DNA from: Eggerthella lenta DSM 2243
GTDB taxonomy: Bacteria; Actinomycetota; Coriobacteriia; Coriobacteriales; Eggerthellaceae
Assembly: GCF_000024265.1 (NCBI RefSeq)
Contig: NC_013204.1
Location: 434,001-498,000 of the forward strand
Length of the DNA: 64,000 nucleotides
Direction of reading: 5' to 3'
Below, in pieces: positions 16,398 to 23,946 of the stretch. Position 1 is the stretch's first letter. Every line of letters starts with the position of its first letter. The notes beneath the pieces are model-generated. The model did not search any database. It was not told where the DNA came from and was given only the letters and a program-made list of their open reading frames with translations. Both the position numbers and the translations under genes were made by a program.

Positions 16398-16919
16398 ATG
16401 CTTGAGAGAATGGACGATTTAACTTCATGCTCCCTTTCGTATGTCGCTTCGATATTGGGAGGCAAGTGGAAACCCTTTATCGTGTGGTATCTGAGCATGG
16501 CTCCCGGCAAGAGGGCGCGTTACAGCGAGTTGAGAAAAAGCATTCCGTACGACATATCGCACAAGATGTTCAGCCAGCACCTCAGCGAGCTCGAGCAGGT
16601 GGGGATCATCGAGCGCGTTGTCGTCGAGGTCAAGCCCCTGCGCGTCGACTATCTGCTCACGGAAAAGGGCATCAGCTTCGCGAACGTCCTGTACTTCATC
16701 CGCGATTGGGGCGCGGCGTACGGCGGCTTTTCTGCGGAGACGCTGCAGCGCACGAAGGGCACGATGGGCGAGGGCGTGCTGGTGTACGGCAGCGCCGACG
16801 ACGGCTCCGAGCAGGGGGCTGCGGAGCGTATCACCTGGCAATTCGATCCTTCGACGTTCGACGTGCGCACCGGCTCGCGCGAAGGCGACGCACGCGAAGG
16901 CGACGCGCCCGAAGCGTAG
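16398..16919 (+). CDS. HxlR-family winged-helix regulator
   Basis: A 173-residue protein. Residues 5-105 carry the HxlR winged helix (CSLSYVASILGGKWKPFIVW at the start, then SQHLSELEQVGIIERVV and LTEKG). The last 60 residues are acidic and repetitive (REGDAREGDAPEA) and unlike the family core. Family members such as B. subtilis HxlR activate catabolic genes by binding repeats upstream of the promoter. It heads the EthD/OYE/SDR block and has the same operator in front of it, suggesting autoregulation. ATG 16398 was chosen; ATG 16410 is possible. Confidence 0.88.
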   Translation: MLERMDDLTSCSLSYVASILGGKWKPFIVWYLSMAPGKRARYSELRKSIPYDISHKMFSQHLSELEQVGIIERVVVEVKPLRVDYLLTEKGISFANVLYFIRDWGAAYGGFSAETLQRTKGTMGEGVLVYGSADDGSEQGAAERITWQFDPSTFDVRTGSREGDAREGDAPEA

Positions 16920-17018
16920 TCTTCGGGCGCTCAAGCGAGGGCCCTGCCAGGGCGCTCTCAGGGCTTGCCGACCGCCTTGCGGCCCCTCTCGGCTTTCTTT
17001 CGATTACCCGTCTGTCTC

Positions 17019-17082
17019 ACTTTCAGGTAAGAAGCGCACTTATAAGTGCATTATTGCGCCAGTATTCCCGCGTCAACAGAAT
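17019..17082 (+). promoter_or_regulatory. HxlR-type operator/promoter B (EthD protein 1)
   Basis: ACTTTCAGGT (17019-17028) and ACTTATAAGT (17038-17047, inside the 14-bp palindrome GCACTTATAAGTGC) are 19 bp apart centre to centre. Then 6 nt, -35 TTGCGC (17054-17059), 17 nt, -10 CAGAAT (17077-17082). Confidence 0.7.
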
Positions 17083-17155
17083 ACGAGGTAAGAACCGCAT
17101 CTCGAAATGATCTGCGGTGCAAGGACAGGGGTACGTTTCAGAAAGGATGATCGGC

Positions 17156-17851
17156 ATGATTTCAAGAATCAACTTGCTCAAACGGAAAGAGGGACTGACT
17201 GCTGAGGAGTTCGCCGCGTATCTGACGCAGGCTCATGGGGAGCTTCTGGCCACGATGCCCTTCCTCAAAGGGTGCGAAACGAACGTGGTGGTGGACAACG
17301 AGCAGCGCTCGCCGTTCGACCGCGGCTCGACGGAAATCGACGGGTACACCGAGATGTTCTTCGACAGCTACGGCGACATGGTGCGCGGCATGGCCGCTCT
17401 CGAAGAGGCGCTTGCGACCGACTACGCCCAGTTCGCGGCTCCCGGCATCCCGGCTCTTGTGGCGGTGAAGAAGGTCGACACGCCGGTTCCCGCCTATCTG
17501 GACGACGTGAAGCTGATCAAGCGCATGTCGTTCCTCGGGCGAAAGGACGGCGTGAGCGCGGCGGTGTTCCAGGACGAGTGGTGGCAGATGCATTCCGCGC
17601 TGGTCAAGACTATGACGGGCTATGCGGGGTACAACCAGAACCTCGTCATCGACCGCATCGTGGACGGGGAATCGGTGCCGTTCGAAGAGCTGCCCATCGA
17701 GGGCGTGGTGGAATTCTGGTTCGAGAACATGAAGGCGTTCGACGAGTGCTACGGATCTCCGGCCTTCAAGCGCACGGGCGCGCACGGCACGGAGTTCATC
17801 GACAACATCACGACCTACTTGGTGGAGGCGCAGCCTATCGCGATGGCGTAG
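17156..17851 (+). CDS. Two-domain EthD-like protein 1
   Basis: A 231-residue cytosolic protein made of two EthD-like (dimeric alpha-beta barrel) halves: residues 1-105 and about 115-231. Each half has the pattern strand, helix with His, strand ending NxVVDxE or NQNLVIDR. In this copy both helices keep the His (QAHGELL, QMHSALV). EthD-type folds occur in cyclases, degradative enzymes and small-ligand binding proteins; no catalytic role can be assigned. Closest to copy 3 in this block (shared VAVKKVDTPVPAYLD). AAAGGAT precedes ATG 17156; first gene behind promoter B. Confidence 0.75.
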   Translation: MISRINLLKRKEGLTAEEFAAYLTQAHGELLATMPFLKGCETNVVVDNEQRSPFDRGSTEIDGYTEMFFDSYGDMVRGMAALEEALATDYAQFAAPGIPALVAVKKVDTPVPAYLDDVKLIKRMSFLGRKDGVSAAVFQDEWWQMHSALVKTMTGYAGYNQNLVIDRIVDGESVPFEELPIEGVVEFWFENMKAFDECYGSPAFKRTGAHGTEFIDNITTYLVEAQPIAMA

Positions 17852-17928
17852 GCCGCCGCGCCGGGGGTTTCGAGAGCTGCAACCCGGAATCCCCGGCGCG
17901 CACGTTGTCCGGGGAGGGGTGCGAATCG

Positions 17929-18033
17929 ATGTTGGATGGCAGGGGGCATGGGAGGTTCGAGAGCTACCGACTGAACGTCCGTGAACCCATTGCGAGCAAC
18001 ATGATCGTCTCAGGCTTTTTCGGGAGAGGATGA
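17929..18033 (+). pseudogene. Remnant of an EthD-like gene
   Basis: A 34-codon frame with a GGGGAGGGG ribosome site. Residues 9-25 (GRFESYRLNVREPIASNM) align with EFKDYWLNVHGPIASKM of EthD protein 2, and the DNA is also similar there (compare 17958-18003 with 21107-21150). Only the first-helix region survives. It indicates that a fifth EthD gene once lay before the transporter. A GC hairpin (17858-17866/17891-17899) separates it from EthD 1. Confidence 0.65.
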
Positions 18034-18036
18034 AAC

Positions 18037-19338
18037 ATGGTGGCAGCTACAAAGAAAAAAACTTCGTTAGCCAGGGCGGTGTTCTCGGGGAGCCTTGGGA
18101 ATATGCTGGAATGGTTCGACTACGGGTTGTACGGGTACTTCGCAGCGATCATTTCCGCAGATTTCTTCGTTGCCGACGACCCGATCGTCGGGCTCTTGCT
18201 CAGCTTCCTGGTCTTCGGAACGGGCTTTCTCGTACGCCCCATCGGCGGTATTCTGATCGGCGCGTACGCCGACAAGCACGGAAGAATCAAGGCTTTGACG
18301 TTGACGATCCTGTGCATGGGCATCTGCACCATGCTCATGGGATGCTTGCCAACGTATTCCCAGGTGGGACTTTTGGCACCCATCCTGCTGACGGTGCTGC
18401 GCCTGCTGCAGGGCCTGGCAACGGGCGGCGAGTTCGGCTCTTCGCTGACGTTCATCTCGGAGTACGGAACGCCGAACAACAGGGCCTTCCTGTGCAGCTG
18501 GCAGCCGTTCAGCGTCGGTTGCGGCCTGCTCCTGGGGTCCACCGCGGGGCTGCTCGTCACCACGCTTCTGCCTGAAGCGGCGCTGTACGAGTGGGGATGG
18601 CGCGTGCCGTTCCTCTGCGGAATCCTGATCGCCTTCTACGGCGTGCACATGCGCAAGAACGTCCCCGATTCCCCTGAGTTCCTGAAGGCGAAGGCGGAAG
18701 TGAAGGAAGAGGACCATACGCCGGTCAAAGACCTGTTCCTGCGCTACAAGAAGTCCATCATCACGGTGATCGGGCTGCTCGTCGGCTCCAGCGCGACCTA
18801 CTACATCCTGATCACCTATATGCCGACGTACATCTCGCAGTTCATGGGGACGTCGTTCTCGAGCGCGTTCGTCGTCAATACGTCGGTCATCGCGATCAAC
18901 TTGCTGCTCTGTCCCATCGTGGGCCTGCTCATCGACAAGGTGGGAAGGCGGAAATGCCTGATCATCGGCTGTCTCGGGTTCCTTATCCTGTCTTATCCGG
19001 TGTTCTACGTGCTGATCCAGCAGACCAACGCTCTCTTGATGATCGGCTTGCTGGGAGTGCTGATCGTGTTCCAGACGATTCTCGCCGTCGCCATCGTGGT
19101 GGTTTCGGCCGAGGTGTTCCCCACCAAGCTCCGCAACAGCGGCATCGGCTTCTCCTACAATATCGCGGCGGCGGTCTTCGGCGGCTTGGCGCCCCTTGCG
19201 GCAACGGCGCTCATCGCGGCCACGGGCGATCGCCTGTCCATCACCTACTTGATGATAGGTTCCGTCCTCATAACGCTCTTGACCACGATCTTCCTTTTGA
19301 AGGGGTATTACGTCAAGGGAAAGAACGCGTCGAGCTAG
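18037..19338 (+). CDS. MFS transporter, metabolite:H+ symporter (MHS/ProP-like) family
   Basis: A 433-residue protein with about 12 hydrophobic segments. It shows the MHS signatures GNMLEWFDYGLYGYFA at the first span and GILIGAYADKHGR in loop 2-3, then RLLQGLATGGEFGSS. MHS members import organic acids, osmolytes or aromatic compounds by proton symport. Located behind EthD 1 and the EthD remnant on the same strand, so it is probably the uptake system of this catabolic block. ATG 18037 follows GGGAGAGGA. A hairpin follows the gene. Confidence 0.85.
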   Translation: MVAATKKKTSLARAVFSGSLGNMLEWFDYGLYGYFAAIISADFFVADDPIVGLLLSFLVFGTGFLVRPIGGILIGAYADKHGRIKALTLTILCMGICTMLMGCLPTYSQVGLLAPILLTVLRLLQGLATGGEFGSSLTFISEYGTPNNRAFLCSWQPFSVGCGLLLGSTAGLLVTTLLPEAALYEWGWRVPFLCGILIAFYGVHMRKNVPDSPEFLKAKAEVKEEDHTPVKDLFLRYKKSIITVIGLLVGSSATYYILITYMPTYISQFMGTSFSSAFVVNTSVIAINLLLCPIVGLLIDKVGRRKCLIIGCLGFLILSYPVFYVLIQQTNALLMIGLLGVLIVFQTILAVAIVVVSAEVFPTKLRNSGIGFSYNIAAAVFGGLAPLAATALIAATGDRLSITYLMIGSVLITLLTTIFLLKGYYVKGKNASS

Positions 19339-19345
19339 CAAAGAA

Positions 19346-19370
19346 GCACGGGGGAGGCGATCCCCCGTGC
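19346..19370 (+). terminator. Hairpin between the two transporter genes
   Basis: GCACGGGGGA (19346-19355) pairs perfectly with TCCCCCGTGC (19361-19370), loop 5 nt. There is no T run, so it may be an mRNA-stabilising or attenuating hairpin in place of a full terminator. Confidence 0.5.
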
Positions 19371-19408
19371 TCCCTCGCGCGAGGATGGCGGATGGGGAAG
19401 AAGGGGGC

Positions 19409-20791
19409 ATGGGCAGCGTAGGGAGACTCGCTCGCACTGCGAGAAGCGTGATCACCTTTTGCTTGGGCATAAGCTATATGGCGAACGTGCTCCTCGGATC
19501 GCCGCTGATCGACGATCTCAACCTGGTTTTGATGGCCGTTGTGATCGTCCTGAGCTTCGCGGCATCAACCGGGTCGGCAAGGACGATCGGAGCTCTGCTG
19601 TTCTCCTTGAGCATCGCTTTGCTGGTCTACTCGCAGGCGCCGCTCGATATCTGGAAGCAGGCGTTGCGGGAGAACGCGTACCTCATCGTCATGTTCATCA
19701 TGGTGCCGCTGCTGGGGATTCCCGTGCAACATGGAGGATACAGCGAGTCGTTGCGCGGGATGTTCGCTCGTTACGCGAGCACCGGCAGCCGGTATTATGC
19801 GCTGGTGAGCATCATGTCCGCGTTCGTCGGCGTGCTGATCAGCATTGCGGCAGTTCCGCTGACCTACGAGATGTCCCGAGCGAGCCGCCACAGCGACGAC
19901 AAAAAGCTTCTCAGCTCGGCGCTCAGCCGGGGGTTCGTCACCTGCATGATATGGGCGCCGACCTCGGCGACCATCGCCCTGGTCGTTCAGCTGACGGGCA
20001 TCGATTGGGTGGACTTCTTTCCCTGCGCCCTTGCGTGCGCGCTCGTGGCGGGCACCGTCGGCTTCCTGATGACCCTCGCGAGGGAAAAGACGGCCGATGC
20101 CCCTTCCGGCAGGGTGGAAGAGCCCGTCGGCGCTTTCGATGCGAGGAAAGTCGTCGAGCTGGGCGCAGGCGCTTTGCTGCTGATCGCTTCCATTGCGACG
20201 GTGTCCCAGCTGGGCGGGCTTTCGATCATCATCGTCGTCGCCATGGCGTCGCTGGTTTGCCCCGTCGTGTGGATGGCGATCGTCAAGCGATTGCCGACGT
20301 ACGTGAAGGAGTTCAAGGGTGACTATTTCAACAACAAGCTTCCGCAGGTCAAGAATCAGATACTGCTGTTCGCCGGAGCCGGGTTCCTCGCGCAGAGCAT
20401 CGGCTACTCTCACGTGGGCGATGCCATGGCCGAGGTTCTCTTGCAGCTCACCGGGCAAAACGTGCTGTTGCTCACCATAGCGATAATCGCCGTCACCCTG
20501 GCGACCTCGGCCGCCGGCATCCACCCCATCGCGGTCGTCGCCGTGGTGGGAGGGGCAATCAGCGCTTCGGAGTGCGGCGTTACGCCCGTCTACCTGGCTC
20601 TCGTCTTGTCGATCAGCTGGGCCATGGGAAACGCGCTCAGCCCCGCATCGGCGAACGTCATAGCCGTTTCCGATATGGTCGGGCAGTCGCCAATCAAGGT
20701 TGGCTTGCGGTGGAACGGGCCTTACGTGCTGGTGACGACGACCGTGCTGATCTGCGTTCTCACGCTTTCGAGGGCGGTGGGACTGCTGTAG
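19409..20791 (+). CDS. Ion-transporter-superfamily (CitMHS/ArsB-like) membrane protein
   Basis: About 460 residues with 11-12 hydrophobic segments in two halves joined by a charged loop (AREKTADAPSGRVEEP). Small-residue re-entrant-like stretches (WAPTSATIALVVQLTG; ISWAMGNALSPASANVIA) recall the ion-transporter superfamily of carboxylate/cation carriers. Exact family and substrate are uncertain. ATG 19409 follows GAAGAAGGGGGC; an in-frame ATG at 19385 is the alternative. It follows the MHS transporter on the same strand. Confidence 0.6.
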   Translation: MGSVGRLARTARSVITFCLGISYMANVLLGSPLIDDLNLVLMAVVIVLSFAASTGSARTIGALLFSLSIALLVYSQAPLDIWKQALRENAYLIVMFIMVPLLGIPVQHGGYSESLRGMFARYASTGSRYYALVSIMSAFVGVLISIAAVPLTYEMSRASRHSDDKKLLSSALSRGFVTCMIWAPTSATIALVVQLTGIDWVDFFPCALACALVAGTVGFLMTLAREKTADAPSGRVEEPVGAFDARKVVELGAGALLLIASIATVSQLGGLSIIIVVAMASLVCPVVWMAIVKRLPTYVKEFKGDYFNNKLPQVKNQILLFAGAGFLAQSIGYSHVGDAMAEVLLQLTGQNVLLLTIAIIAVTLATSAAGIHPIAVVAVVGGAISASECGVTPVYLALVLSISWAMGNALSPASANVIAVSDMVGQSPIKVGLRWNGPYVLVTTTVLICVLTLSRAVGLL

Positions 20792-20833
20792 GCGGAGGCC
20801 CAAACATCGCCGCCCAACAGGGGTTTACCACTT

Positions 20834-20897
20834 ACTTACAGGTGCCCTTATGACTTTAAAGTGCGTTATTGAGGCCGATTTCGAATCATCATAGTAT
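20834..20897 (+). promoter_or_regulatory. HxlR-type operator/promoter C (EthD protein 2, OYE genes)
   Basis: ACTTACAGGT (20834-20843) and ACTTTAAAGT (20853-20862) are 19 bp apart. Then 6 nt, -35 TTGAGG (20869-20874), 17 nt, -10 TAGTAT (20892-20897). Confidence 0.72.
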
Positions 20898-21047
20898 GCG
20901 GGTATGCAGAGGTCGCGAGCCGCCCGAGCTCTTTGGACGGGCCCCGGCGCGGCAGCCGCCGCGATGCGGCGATGTTCATGCAGGCGAGGCGCTGGGGGCG
21001 CCGAAATTCGTAGCCGTTCGCACGTTCGATTCAGGGAGGATGATCGC

Positions 21048-21749
21048 ATGATCAGCAGATGTGGATTGATGCAGAAAAAAGACGGAATGGGCATGGAAGA
21101 GTTCAAGGACTACTGGCTGAACGTCCATGGTCCCATCGCAAGCAAGATGGCGAATCTGCGCAAGTACGACCAGCACGTCGTAGTCGATGCCGAGCATCGC
21201 CATGCTATCGGACGGGGTTCGGTGGTTATCGACGGGTATTCCGAGCTGCAATTCGACAGTTACGGCGACATGGTCGAGGGCGTGGAGTCGCTGCACGGCG
21301 AAGGAGCGAACGATGTCCCGATGTTCGCCAACCCCCATTGCCAAATTCTCGTGCTGGCCAAGCGCGAAGTCATTCGGATCCCGGAGTACCTGCGCGGCAG
21401 GAAGCTCATCAAGCGCGTGTCGTTTCTCGGTCGCGCCGACGGCGTTACTTCCGAGCAATTCGTCAAAGAATGGTGGAACGTGCACGACCGCTTGGTGCAG
21501 ACCGTTCCCGGGTGCGTGGGGTACAACCAGGATCTCGTCATCGACCGCATCGACGGCGGCGTATCCGTTCCGTACGAGGAGCTTCCTGTAGAAGGCGTCG
21601 TGGAGATGTGGTTCGAAACGAAAGAAGCGTTCGACGAGTACTACGCTTCCCCCGAATTCGCGCGCGCCTCTGCGCACAGCTCGGAGTTCATCGGGGCGAT
21701 CAACACCTACCTGACCGAAACCTATCCGGTTGCCTTGCCGTCTGCATAG
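21048..21749 (+). CDS. Two-domain EthD-like protein 2
   Basis: A 233-residue paralogue with two EthD-like halves. Both keep the helix His (LNVHGPIASKM and WWNVHDRLVQT), and both strand motifs are present (VVVDAEHRH, NQDLVIDR). It belongs with copy 4 and with the remnant at 17929 by its LNVHGPIA block. GGGAGGA lies 7 nt before ATG 21048. First gene behind promoter C and 70 nt upstream of the first OYE-type reductase, so it is probably co-transcribed with both reductases. Confidence 0.75.
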   Translation: MISRCGLMQKKDGMGMEEFKDYWLNVHGPIASKMANLRKYDQHVVVDAEHRHAIGRGSVVIDGYSELQFDSYGDMVEGVESLHGEGANDVPMFANPHCQILVLAKREVIRIPEYLRGRKLIKRVSFLGRADGVTSEQFVKEWWNVHDRLVQTVPGCVGYNQDLVIDRIDGGVSVPYEELPVEGVVEMWFETKEAFDEYYASPEFARASAHSSEFIGAINTYLTETYPVALPSA

Positions 21750-21819
21750 GAGCCTGCGATCTTCCGTCAAAAAAGCTGCGTTTCAGTAAAGAAGAAGCAC
21801 GAGAAAAAGGATCAACGAT

Positions 21820-23919
21820 ATGAAAGCTTACGAGAAGTTGCTAGAGCCGATAACCATCGGTACCCACCAGTGGAGAAATCGCATGGTCAAAGCGCCGTCG
21901 TCCGCGATGTCGTGGGATCCGGGCCAGTTCTGCAACGAGAGGATCATCGGCCTGTACGATGCGATTTCCAAGGGCGGCGCTTCGGCGATCATCTTGGGCG
22001 GCATGATCTGCGACGATCCTGCCACCTTGATCGACGATGCCGACGGCGGCGTGTACACCGTGGAAACCTACCCGCTGGGCGGTTTGTACGATGACAAGTT
22101 CATTCCCGGCCTTTCTCAATTGGCCGACGCCGTGCACGGGAACGGATGCGAGCTCATCGCCCAGATATTCCAGAACGGTGCCGCCATCAAGACCAAGGGC
22201 GGAGCCTGGTGCTCTTCCACGTTGACCGCAGACGAGCTCCCGAGCCCCGAACCGTACTGCAACCCTACGCGCGGCCTTTCGCTCGAAGAGATCGAGGCGT
22301 TCAAAGATCGCTACTTCGCAGCGGCCGAGCGCGCCAAGAAGGCCGGTCTCGACGGCATCGAGGTGCACGCGGCGAACGGCTACTTCCTGCTGAGCTTCGT
22401 GTCGCGCGTATGGAACCATCGCGACGATCAGTACGGTTGCCAGTCCGTCGAGAACCGCACGCGTTTGGTATGCGAGATCATCCGCGGCGTGAAGGAGCGG
22501 TGCGGCGAGGACTTCATCGTGGGCGTTCGCACGAATGGCCAGGAATACGGGCATCCCGATGCCATCACCATCGAAGAGGGCGTGGAGATCGCGAAGTTCT
22601 ACGATGCTGCCGGAGCCGACTACATCAGCGTGACGGGTTACGGCTACGGTCCGGTTCCCATGCAGTTCGCTCTGGACTACTGGATGTACCCGTCTCCCGA
22701 CGAGGATATGAAGCAGTTCCTCGATCGTCTGGACGGCGAAGGCCTCTCCATTCCCCCCGCTGCCGCCATCAAGCAGGCCGTGTCGGCTCCGGTGTTCGGC
22801 GTCGGCTTCGCAACGCCTGAAAAGGCCGAGGCGGCGCTTGAGAAGGGCGAGATCGACCTGGCGATGTTCGCACGCGCTCTGTGGGCCGACCCCGACATGC
22901 CCAACAAGATCGCGGAAGGGGCACCCGAGGACATTCGCCGTTGCAACCATTGCGCAACGTGCGACGAGCTGCGCATGAACGAGACGCCGCACCGCCGTTG
23001 CCGCGTGAACCCGGCGTTCCTGCGCGAGCGGGAAATGGCCGTCGTGCCTGCGGAGACTAAGAAGAAGGTGCTGGTGGTAGGCGCTGGCGCCGCGGGTCTC
23101 GAGGCTGCCCGCGTCGCCGCCGAGCGCGGCCATGAAGTCACGCTGTGCGAGAAGGAATCCGTCCTGGCCCTCGAGCTCAACCTGGCCACCATGGTGAAGG
23201 GCACGGTGTGCGAGAACGTCCCTGCGCTCATCGATTGGCTGACGTCTCAGGCCAAGAAGACGCCGGGGCTTACCATCAAGACCAAAACGACGGTGACGCC
23301 CGATTTCGTGCGCGCCATGAAGCCCGATGCGGTCATCGTCGCGACGGGAGGCGTGTACGGCGCGCCCGACGTTCCGGGCATCGACTTGGGTATCGTCTCC
23401 ACGGTTCCCCAGCTCACCCGCTTGGCCGAAAAGCCGCTCAAGCTCTTCGGCGCAAACGCCATCAACAAGCTCTCCCAGATCGCCCTGCCGGGCATCGGCA
23501 AGAACTGCGTCGTCCTCGGAGCTCAGATCGAAGGCGTGCAAGGCGCGATCTTCCTGCGCAAACGCGGAAAAAACGTCACGGTGCTCGAAGATTTGGACAC
23601 GGTGGGAGAGGGGTTGCCGCCGCGGTACAAGAGCAGGTCGCTTAAGTGGCTGCGGGAAAACGACGTGGAGACGATCACCGGCGTCGAGTACCGCTCGATC
23701 GACAAGCGCGGCATCACGTACGTCAAGGACGGCGAAGAGCGCTATCTCAAGGCTGACAGCATCCTGGTGTTCAAGTCTCCCGGTTCCGGCCTGAGCTTGT
23801 ACGACCAGCTGAAAGACCTGGCCCCCGAGGTGTATCCCATCGGCGCATGCCAGGGACCCGGATCCACGCTCATGGTCGACGCGGTGGGCCAGGGCCGAGC
23901 CGTCGCCCTGAAGCTGTAA
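21820..23919 (+). CDS. OYE/iron-sulfur flavoprotein enoate reductase (BaiCD/BaiH-like) 1
   Basis: A 699-residue protein of the 2,4-dienoyl-CoA-reductase/BaiCD/BaiH family. An N-terminal FMN barrel (1-360) with HAANGYF is followed by a cysteine cluster, Cys375, 378, 381 and 394, for a 4Fe-4S centre. An NAD(P)H/FAD module comes next, with VLVVGAGAAGLEA (about 410) and a second dinucleotide fold (NCVVLGAQIEG). Such enzymes reduce or form C=C bonds conjugated to carbonyls, as in bile acids and isoflavones. The Cys spacing C-x2-C-x2-C-x12-C is one residue shorter than the C-x2-C-x3-C I recall for the family. Substrate unknown. Confidence 0.85.
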   Translation: MKAYEKLLEPITIGTHQWRNRMVKAPSSAMSWDPGQFCNERIIGLYDAISKGGASAIILGGMICDDPATLIDDADGGVYTVETYPLGGLYDDKFIPGLSQLADAVHGNGCELIAQIFQNGAAIKTKGGAWCSSTLTADELPSPEPYCNPTRGLSLEEIEAFKDRYFAAAERAKKAGLDGIEVHAANGYFLLSFVSRVWNHRDDQYGCQSVENRTRLVCEIIRGVKERCGEDFIVGVRTNGQEYGHPDAITIEEGVEIAKFYDAAGADYISVTGYGYGPVPMQFALDYWMYPSPDEDMKQFLDRLDGEGLSIPPAAAIKQAVSAPVFGVGFATPEKAEAALEKGEIDLAMFARALWADPDMPNKIAEGAPEDIRRCNHCATCDELRMNETPHRRCRVNPAFLREREMAVVPAETKKKVLVVGAGAAGLEAARVAAERGHEVTLCEKESVLALELNLATMVKGTVCENVPALIDWLTSQAKKTPGLTIKTKTTVTPDFVRAMKPDAVIVATGGVYGAPDVPGIDLGIVSTVPQLTRLAEKPLKLFGANAINKLSQIALPGIGKNCVVLGAQIEGVQGAIFLRKRGKNVTVLEDLDTVGEGLPPRYKSRSLKWLRENDVETITGVEYRSIDKRGITYVKDGEERYLKADSILVFKSPGSGLSLYDQLKDLAPEVYPIGACQGPGSTLMVDAVGQGRAVALKL

Positions 23920-23946
23920 TCGCGAGACGAAGGGAGGGGAGTTTGC

